Part shown: piece by piece, positions 59,601-64,000 of the stretch
Layout: each line of letters begins with the position of its first letter
Position numbering within the stretch: position 1 is the stretch's first letter
Assembly: GCF_900215245.1 (NCBI RefSeq)
Contig: NZ_LT907842.1
Coordinates: forward strand, 5,146,001-5,210,000
Source: Pseudomonas fluorescens
GTDB taxonomy: Bacteria > Pseudomonadota > Gammaproteobacteria > Pseudomonadales > Pseudomonadaceae
Direction: 5' to 3'
DNA: 64,000 bases
Program-made: the position numbers and the translations under genes
The notes under the pieces: model-generated
Database searches by the model: none
What the model was told of the DNA's origin: nothing
What the model saw: the letters and a program-made list of their open reading frames with translations, nothing else

Positions 59601-60986
59601 ATGTCGTCACTGCCCAAATACCAGGAAATCTACCGCCGCTTTCGGCTGGCCATTGATCAGGGCCAGCTTGGCCCGGGTGATCGCGTGCCGTCGGTGCGCA
59701 GCCTTGCGCTGGAACTCAAGGTGGCGCGCGGAACGGTGGAAGCGGCTTATCAACTGTTGGTCAGTGAGGGTTTTTTTGAGGCGCGGGGGCAGGCGGGTAC
59801 CGTCATTTCCAGGGCATTGCCGCAGGTGGCGATGAAACCGCAGCCGGCCGCACTGCCGCAGGCCTCGGCAACCCCGGCGTTGCAAATGGGTCAGCCGGCG
59901 CTGGATGCGTTCCCGCGCAAACTGTGGGCACGACTGGTCACCCGGCAGGTGCGCCGTACCGATGCCGACAGCCTGGGCATGGGCGACGTGCGTGGCGCTC
60001 AGGCGTTGCGTGTGGCGATTGCCAGCTACCTGGCGTTGTACCGGGGCGTGGAATGTACGCCACAGCAGGTATTTGTGTGCTCAGGCTATGCGGGGTGCCT
60101 GACGCTGGTGTGCGATGCGCTGCAGATGGCAGGGCAGCGTTGCTGGTATGAAGACCCGGGTTATTTGCACGCACGGCAGCTATTGATCCATCAAGGCGTT
60201 GAGCTGGTGCCGGTGCCGGTGGATCGGGATGGGCTGGATGTCGAACAAGGCATGCAGCGTGATCGTCAGGCGCGACTGGCGGTCGTGACCCCAGCCCATC
60301 AGAGCCCCCTGGGCGTGGCGTTGAGCCGGGCGCGGCGGCAGGCTTTGCTGGCCTGGGCGCAGGAGCAGGGCAGTTGGGTGGTCGAGGATGATTACGACAG
60401 TGAGTTTCGCTACCAGGGGCAGCCGTTGGCGGCGCTCAAGAGTCAGGATGTGCAAGACCGGGTGATCCATGTCGGGAGCTTCAGCAAAATGCTGTTTCCG
60501 GGGTTGCGCCTGGGCTATCTGGTGGTGCCCGCGCAACTGGTGGAGGCCTTCGAGCACAGCGCCCACGCGTTGCAACAGCGCAGTGCGCAGTTATTGCAAC
60601 TGGCGGCGGCGGATTTTCTGGAACAGGGCCATTTCACCCGCCACCTGAAAAAGATGCGCCTTTTGTATGCGCAGCGCCGAGGGTTTTTAGTGGAGGCGTT
60701 GCGCGTGCATTGCGCGGCGTTTTTGCGCGTGGATGAGCAAGCCGGGGGAATTAATCTGTTGGCGCGGTTGGTGGTGGCGGTGCCGGATCACGTTGTCGCC
60801 GAGGCGGCGAATCGCGAAGGCCTTGCCCTTCAAGCGTTGTCGCAGTGGATGCTTGAACCGGGGCGCGAGCAAGGCTTGTTGATGGGTTTTACCAATGTGG
60901 TGACGGCGCAGCAGGCCAATGCGGTGGCGCTTAAGTTGTCCGGCATTCTGCAGGCGTGCCTCAATCCAACGCCGGGCCGTTCGTGA
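59601..60986 (+). CDS. MocR-type (GntR/aminotransferase) transcriptional regulator
   Basis: A 461-residue protein. The N-terminal GntR HTH (YQEIYRRFRLAIDQGQLGPGDRVPSVRSLALELKVARGTVEAAYQLLVSEGF) is followed by a fold-type I aminotransferase domain with HQSPLGVALS and the PLP lysine in VGSFSKMLFPGLRLGYL. MocR proteins use PLP or its adducts to regulate adjacent genes. An in-frame ATG at 59559 and other upstream codons make the start uncertain; 59601 is where homology-like sequence starts. The divergent AhpD operon is the likely target. Confidence 0.86.
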   Translation: MSSLPKYQEIYRRFRLAIDQGQLGPGDRVPSVRSLALELKVARGTVEAAYQLLVSEGFFEARGQAGTVISRALPQVAMKPQPAALPQASATPALQMGQPALDAFPRKLWARLVTRQVRRTDADSLGMGDVRGAQALRVAIASYLALYRGVECTPQQVFVCSGYAGCLTLVCDALQMAGQRCWYEDPGYLHARQLLIHQGVELVPVPVDRDGLDVEQGMQRDRQARLAVVTPAHQSPLGVALSRARRQALLAWAQEQGSWVVEDDYDSEFRYQGQPLAALKSQDVQDRVIHVGSFSKMLFPGLRLGYLVVPAQLVEAFEHSAHALQQRSAQLLQLAAADFLEQGHFTRHLKKMRLLYAQRRGFLVEALRVHCAAFLRVDEQAGGINLLARLVVAVPDHVVAEAANREGLALQALSQWMLEPGREQGLLMGFTNVVTAQQANAVALKLSGILQACLNPTPGRS

Positions 60987-60998
60987 CTGAAAGGATGG

Positions 60999-61023
60999 TC
61001 GCTCCCACGCCAGGTGGGAGCGA
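60999..61023. terminator. Perfect hairpin between convergent genes
   Basis: TCGCTCCCAC and its exact inverse GTGGGAGCGA enclose a five-base loop, in the 45 bp between the MocR gene and the convergent nucleoside hydrolase gene. It looks like a bidirectional terminator; the GTGGGAGC sequence also resembles part of the local REP family. Confidence 0.6.
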
Positions 61024-61031
61024 TCCGCCGG

Positions 61032-62108
61032 TCAGTGTTTGACCGGGGTTGGCAATGTCACGAGGTTGACGTAGCCGTCCCAGAACTTCTGCTGATCGAC
61101 GCCAAACACCACGTTGGCTTTCTGCGTACCGACCGGTGCGCCTTTTTTGTAGCCCAGTGCGCGGCCGTAGTCGGCGCCGAAGGTCGCGTCTACGTCCACC
61201 CACAACTCGCGGGATTCGGTGACGATTTGCGGGTTGACCAGGAACAGTGCGGGCAAACTGTCCCAGGTAAAGCTGTGGTAGCTCGGGTCTTTGTCGAACA
61301 GCGGCCCGAACTCGTGCTGGTAGAGGTCGGCAATCGCGCCTTTCTGGGCAATCACGCGCTGGTAAACCGATTTGTCGAAGGTGACTTTCTCGCACACATC
61401 ATTCGGGAAAATCACGTGTTCGATCGGTGAGCGCAACACGATCTTCGCGGCCTCGGGATCGAACCACCAGTTGAATTCCGCCGCCGGCGTGGTGTTGCCC
61501 GGGATCTCCAGGGCGCCGCCCATGTACACGATGCGCTTGATCAGCGGCACGATGTCCGGCGCCGAGCGAATCGCCAGGGCGACGTTGGTCAACGGGCCGA
61601 CGGCGAGAATGGTCACTTGGTGCGGGTTGGCCCGCACGCTTTGCACGATGAACTGCGCGGCGGTCTCGCTGCGCAGTTGGGTGTGAGTGGCCAGGCCATC
61701 CGGTGGCGCGATCAGTTGCGAGGGCGAGGTAGGGCGCGGGTGTTTGAACGCGCCCGGCCAGCCGGCGCCAAACAACGCTTTCTCGGCCTCGTAGGTGGTG
61801 TAGTCATGCAGCAGCGGGTAGGCGGCGCCCGAGTAGACGCCCACCTCTTTTTCCACGCCCATGCGTTCCACGGCCTTGAGGGCATCGACTTGCTCCTGGT
61901 CGACCCAGGCATTGCCGCTGACCAGGGTCATGCCCAGCAGGTCGATGCGTTTTTGCGCATGCAACTGGGCAAGCATGATAAAGGCCTGGCCGTCATCGTT
62001 GAGCACGTTGAAGTCGGTGTCGAAAATGACTTTTTCGGCCGCCTGCGCAGTGCCGGTACACAGGCCGACGGCGACAAACAGCGCACAGCATTTAAGGAAA
62101 GCTTGCAT
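61032..62108 (-). CDS. Exported inosine-uridine-type nucleoside hydrolase
   Basis: A 358-residue protein with a signal peptide (MQAFLKCCALFVAVGLCTGTAQA), so it acts in the periplasm. The Ca-binding N-terminal motif is FDTDFNVLNDDGQAF, where DTD and DD remain but the middle differs from the common DTDxGNDxDD form. VTILAVGPLTNVALAI and the late FNWWFDPEAAKIVL are typical. It cleaves N-glycosidic bonds of nucleosides to base plus ribose. It follows the MFS gene by 28 bp in an operon. Confidence 0.85.
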   Translation of the reverse strand: MQAFLKCCALFVAVGLCTGTAQAAEKVIFDTDFNVLNDDGQAFIMLAQLHAQKRIDLLGMTLVSGNAWVDQEQVDALKAVERMGVEKEVGVYSGAAYPLLHDYTTYEAEKALFGAGWPGAFKHPRPTSPSQLIAPPDGLATHTQLRSETAAQFIVQSVRANPHQVTILAVGPLTNVALAIRSAPDIVPLIKRIVYMGGALEIPGNTTPAAEFNWWFDPEAAKIVLRSPIEHVIFPNDVCEKVTFDKSVYQRVIAQKGAIADLYQHEFGPLFDKDPSYHSFTWDSLPALFLVNPQIVTESRELWVDVDATFGADYGRALGYKKGAPVGTQKANVVFGVDQQKFWDGYVNLVTLPTPVKH

Positions 62109-62136
62109 GGTGATTCATCCGCAAGAATGGTTGTTG

Positions 62137-63447
62137 TTAACGGTTCACCAGTTTCGCCGGCAAGGCGATGACCAGGAAGCTGCTGAGGATCAGGCAGCCG
62201 GCGAAGAACCACAAGGCGCCGGCGCTGCTGCCTGTGACGTCGATCGCCACGCCCATCAACGAGTTGCTCACCAGGCCGGCGATATTCGCCAGCGAGCACG
62301 CCAGGGCGAAACCGGTGGCCGCCGCCGTGCCTTTGAGAAAGGTCGCCGGCAGGCTGAAAAACACCGGTACGGCGCCGATAATCGCGGCCGAGGCGATGGC
62401 GAACAACAGCACCGTCGCAACCACGTTGTGGGTGAAGAATGTGCTGGTGGCCATCGCTGCTGCGCCGATCAGGAACGGCACGATGATGTGCCAGCGGCGT
62501 TCACGGTGTTTGTCCGAGCTGGCGCCGATCAGCAGCATGCCGAGCAAGGCCGCCACACTCGGCAATGCGGTGAGTATGCCGATATGGAAAGTATCGGTAA
62601 TGCCCGCATTGCGGATGAATGTCGGCATCCAGAACCCCATGGCATAGGCGCTGAGCAGGATCGAAAAGTCGATACCGCCGAGCATCCACACTTTGAGGTT
62701 GAAGAACCCATCGCGGAAGCTGTGCTTGCTGCCGCTTGCGTCGGCGTCGTCCTTGCGCAGTTCGCTTTCAAGCAAGGCCTTTTCCTCGTCCGACAGCCAT
62801 TTGGCTTGCTGGAAGCTGTTAGGCAGCGCCCAGAAGGTCAGCACGCCGAGCAACACACTGGGCACCGCTTCAATCAGAAACAGCCACTGCCAACCACGCA
62901 ACCCGCCCATGTTGTCGAAGTGGCCCATGATCCAGCCGGACAGCGGGCCGCCAATCACGCTGGACAGCGGCAGGCCGATCATGAACAGCGCGATGATGCG
63001 CCCGCGCCGATGGGTGGGGAACCAGGTGGTGAGGTAATACAGCACGCCGGGCAAAAAGCCCGCTTCGGCGGCGCCGAGCAGAAAGCGCAGGATGTAGAAC
63101 TGGGTGGTGGAGGTGACCAGCATGGTGCAGGCCGAGAGCAGGCCCCAGGTGATCATGATGCGCGCGATCCAGAGCTTCGCGCCGACCCGTTCCAGGATCA
63201 GGTTGCTCGGCACTTCAAAGAGGATGTAGCCGACGAAGAACAAGCCGGCGCCGAGGCCAAACGCGGTTTCGCTGAAGTGCAGCTGGTCGAGCATCTGCAA
63301 CTTGGCGAAGCCGATGTTGATGCGGTCGAGGTAGGCGGCCAGGTAGCAGAAACACAGGAACGGAATCAGCTTCCAGGTGATCTTGTGGTACAGCGTGGTA
63401 ACGGGGTCGGCGACCGTGGTCGCGGACGCTGCATTCGCAATGGGCAT
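62137..63447 (-). CDS. MFS transporter, anion:cation symporter (NicT/GudP-like)
   Basis: A 436-residue carrier of about 12 helices. It has CYLAAYLDRINIGFAKLQM in helix 1, LFFVGYILFEVPSNLILERVGAKLW, and RFLLGAAEAGFLPGVLYYLTTWFP, which is the ACS-family signature shared by NicT, GudP and phthalate carriers. GGAG lies eight bases before the ATG. It lies between a NicF-like hydrolase gene and a nucleoside hydrolase gene, suggesting import of the product of the periplasmic hydrolase. Confidence 0.88.
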   Translation of the reverse strand: MPIANAASATTVADPVTTLYHKITWKLIPFLCFCYLAAYLDRINIGFAKLQMLDQLHFSETAFGLGAGLFFVGYILFEVPSNLILERVGAKLWIARIMITWGLLSACTMLVTSTTQFYILRFLLGAAEAGFLPGVLYYLTTWFPTHRRGRIIALFMIGLPLSSVIGGPLSGWIMGHFDNMGGLRGWQWLFLIEAVPSVLLGVLTFWALPNSFQQAKWLSDEEKALLESELRKDDADASGSKHSFRDGFFNLKVWMLGGIDFSILLSAYAMGFWMPTFIRNAGITDTFHIGILTALPSVAALLGMLLIGASSDKHRERRWHIIVPFLIGAAAMATSTFFTHNVVATVLLFAIASAAIIGAVPVFFSLPATFLKGTAAATGFALACSLANIAGLVSNSLMGVAIDVTGSSAGALWFFAGCLILSSFLVIALPAKLVNR

Positions 63448-63666
63448 TGGGGTGTCTCCCGGCGGTGGCTTATGGTTTTTATACAGCCGCTTTTGTTCGA
63501 GCACTTCGGAGTGCTGTAAAAGCGACTTCCAAAGGCAGTGTCAGAAGACTGAGGTATTTTTGGTTGGGCATTCACCTCGGGCGAGCTCCCATTAGGTGAA
63601 TGCATTTCCAGGCCGGACCTCAGTTTTTTCAAGACCACGCTCTATGGCGCAGTTCTTAATAACGTC
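63448..63666 (-). other. Intergenic region between the cysteine hydrolase and MFS genes
   Basis: A 219 bp gap with no convincing gene. CGAGCACTTCGGAGTGCTGTAAAAG near 63498 includes AGCACTTCGGAGTGCT, a small hairpin with a TTCGGA-type loop followed by AAAAG. This could be a transcript end or attenuator-like structure before the MFS gene. Confidence 0.35.
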
Positions 63667-64000
63667 TTATTGCTCCCTGAACTTGCGCATCGCCTCTTGC
63701 TTGCTCACCACGTCGCCATACTTGCTGTCGATATCGAACAAGTTGGCTTCGTGGGGGGCGGGGTGTCGGTCGCCGACGCATTCGCGCACGACGATGGTGC
63801 GAAACCCGTGTTGCACCGCATCCACTGCGGTGGCACGAATGCAGCCGCTCGTGGAACAGCCGGCCAGCACCACGGTGTCGATGCCTTGGGCGTGCAGCAT
63901 CGGGGCCAGGCTGCTGCCGAAAAATGCACTGGCGTATTGCTTGGTGATCACCACTTCATCGGCCCGGGGCAAGACCTCGGGGCAGAACGCCGCGAGTGGG
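63667..64000 (-). CDS. Isochorismatase-like cysteine hydrolase, 5'-truncated by window end (NicF-like)
   Basis: The frame stays open beyond 64000, so only about 110 C-terminal residues are seen. [47 protein letters not shown] contains the catalytic Cys (SGCIRA) after the cis-peptide region; [17 protein letters not shown] ends the fold. The pattern is that of maleamate amidohydrolase (NicF) or N-carbamoylsarcosine amidase, which release ammonia from an amide. Its substrate cannot be fixed from this fragment. Confidence 0.8.
   Translation of the reverse strand, partial: PLAAFCPEVLPRADEVVITKQYASAFFGSSLAPMLHAQGIDTVVLAGCSTSGCIRATAVDAVQHGFRTIVVRECVGDRHPAPHEANLFDIDSKYGDVVSKQEAMRKFREQ

Noticed and set aside
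61861..63519. Rightward 552-codon frame antisense to the MFS gene
   Set aside because: Rich in Gln/His/Arg/Ala as expected for an antisense reading of a membrane protein; no domain is recognisable.

Overview
The window looks like chromosomal DNA of a Pseudomonas of the fluorescens group. The evidence is high-GC coding with short overlapping operons, a class Ia NrdB with the long pseudomonad N-terminus, many LysR, Lrp, MocR and DauR-type regulators beside catabolic operons, and Pseudomonas-type REP sequences (core GGGAGCGGGCTTGCTCGC). I see no rRNA, tRNA, CRISPR array, insertion sequence or prophage.

Layout. (1) 1-1.9 kb: the end of a LysR regulator, a bicupin and a GNAT protein. (2) 2.5-20.2 kb: a large plus-strand catabolic island. 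It holds a haloacid dehalogenase-type HAD, a PuuB-like amine oxidase, a peptide/opine-type ABC transporter with two fused ATPases, a three-subunit (HcnABC/LhpFEB/opine-oxidase-like) dehydrogenase, an ArgE-like deacylase, a succinate-semialdehyde-type dehydrogenase and a tartrate dehydrogenase-like enzyme. GhrA, GABA transaminase, another HAD and an Lrp regulator follow. Together they suggest uptake and stepwise oxidation of an N-substituted amine or amino acid down to GABA/succinate-type intermediates. (3) 20.4-25 kb: nrdB with a tandem NrdR-box promoter, diverging from an operon of a formaldehyde-activating-enzyme homologue, an aldo/keto reductase and an aldehyde dehydrogenase. (4) 25-25.6 kb: a G-quadruplex motif and a long structured repeat. 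(5) 25.6-36.5 kb: a second uptake/catabolism locus (porin, ABC transporter, DddP-like M24 enzyme, Fe/2-oxoglutarate oxygenase) with LysR regulators at both ends.

(6) 36.4-44.7 kb: MFS and LysR genes, then an AldA-like dehydrogenase, an MFS carrier, a sugar-acid dehydratase of the enolase superfamily and a GMC oxidoreductase. This looks like a sugar or sugar-acid pathway. (7) 44.7-49.8 kb: a very unusual 710-codon gene joining an uncharacterised, Ntn-hydrolase-like N-terminus to a PLP-dependent dehydratase, next to a DauR-type regulator, a RidA protein and a second dehydratase. (8) 49.9-51.7 kb: a FecI/FecR pair without a receptor gene and a small molybdate-binding (Mop) protein. (9) 51.7-53.3 kb: a non-coding, nested inverted array of long structured repeats around tandem REPINs. 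(10) 53.3-56.7 kb: a 1115-residue protein with five N-terminal repeats and an HrpK-like C-terminus, but no secretion genes nearby. (11) 56.8-61 kb: a PatB/AzoR/GNAT/AhpD-like operon diverging from a MocR regulator. (12) 61-64 kb: a periplasmic nucleoside hydrolase, an MFS carrier and a partial maleamate-amidase-like hydrolase.

Strongest leads: the Ntn-like/PLP fusion, the orphan HrpK-like repeat protein, the DddP-like enzyme lacking the catalytic Asp, the long repeat family with apparent compensatory base changes, and the Fae homologue beside NrdR-controlled nrdB. All family calls come from reading motifs and gene order; no database search was run.
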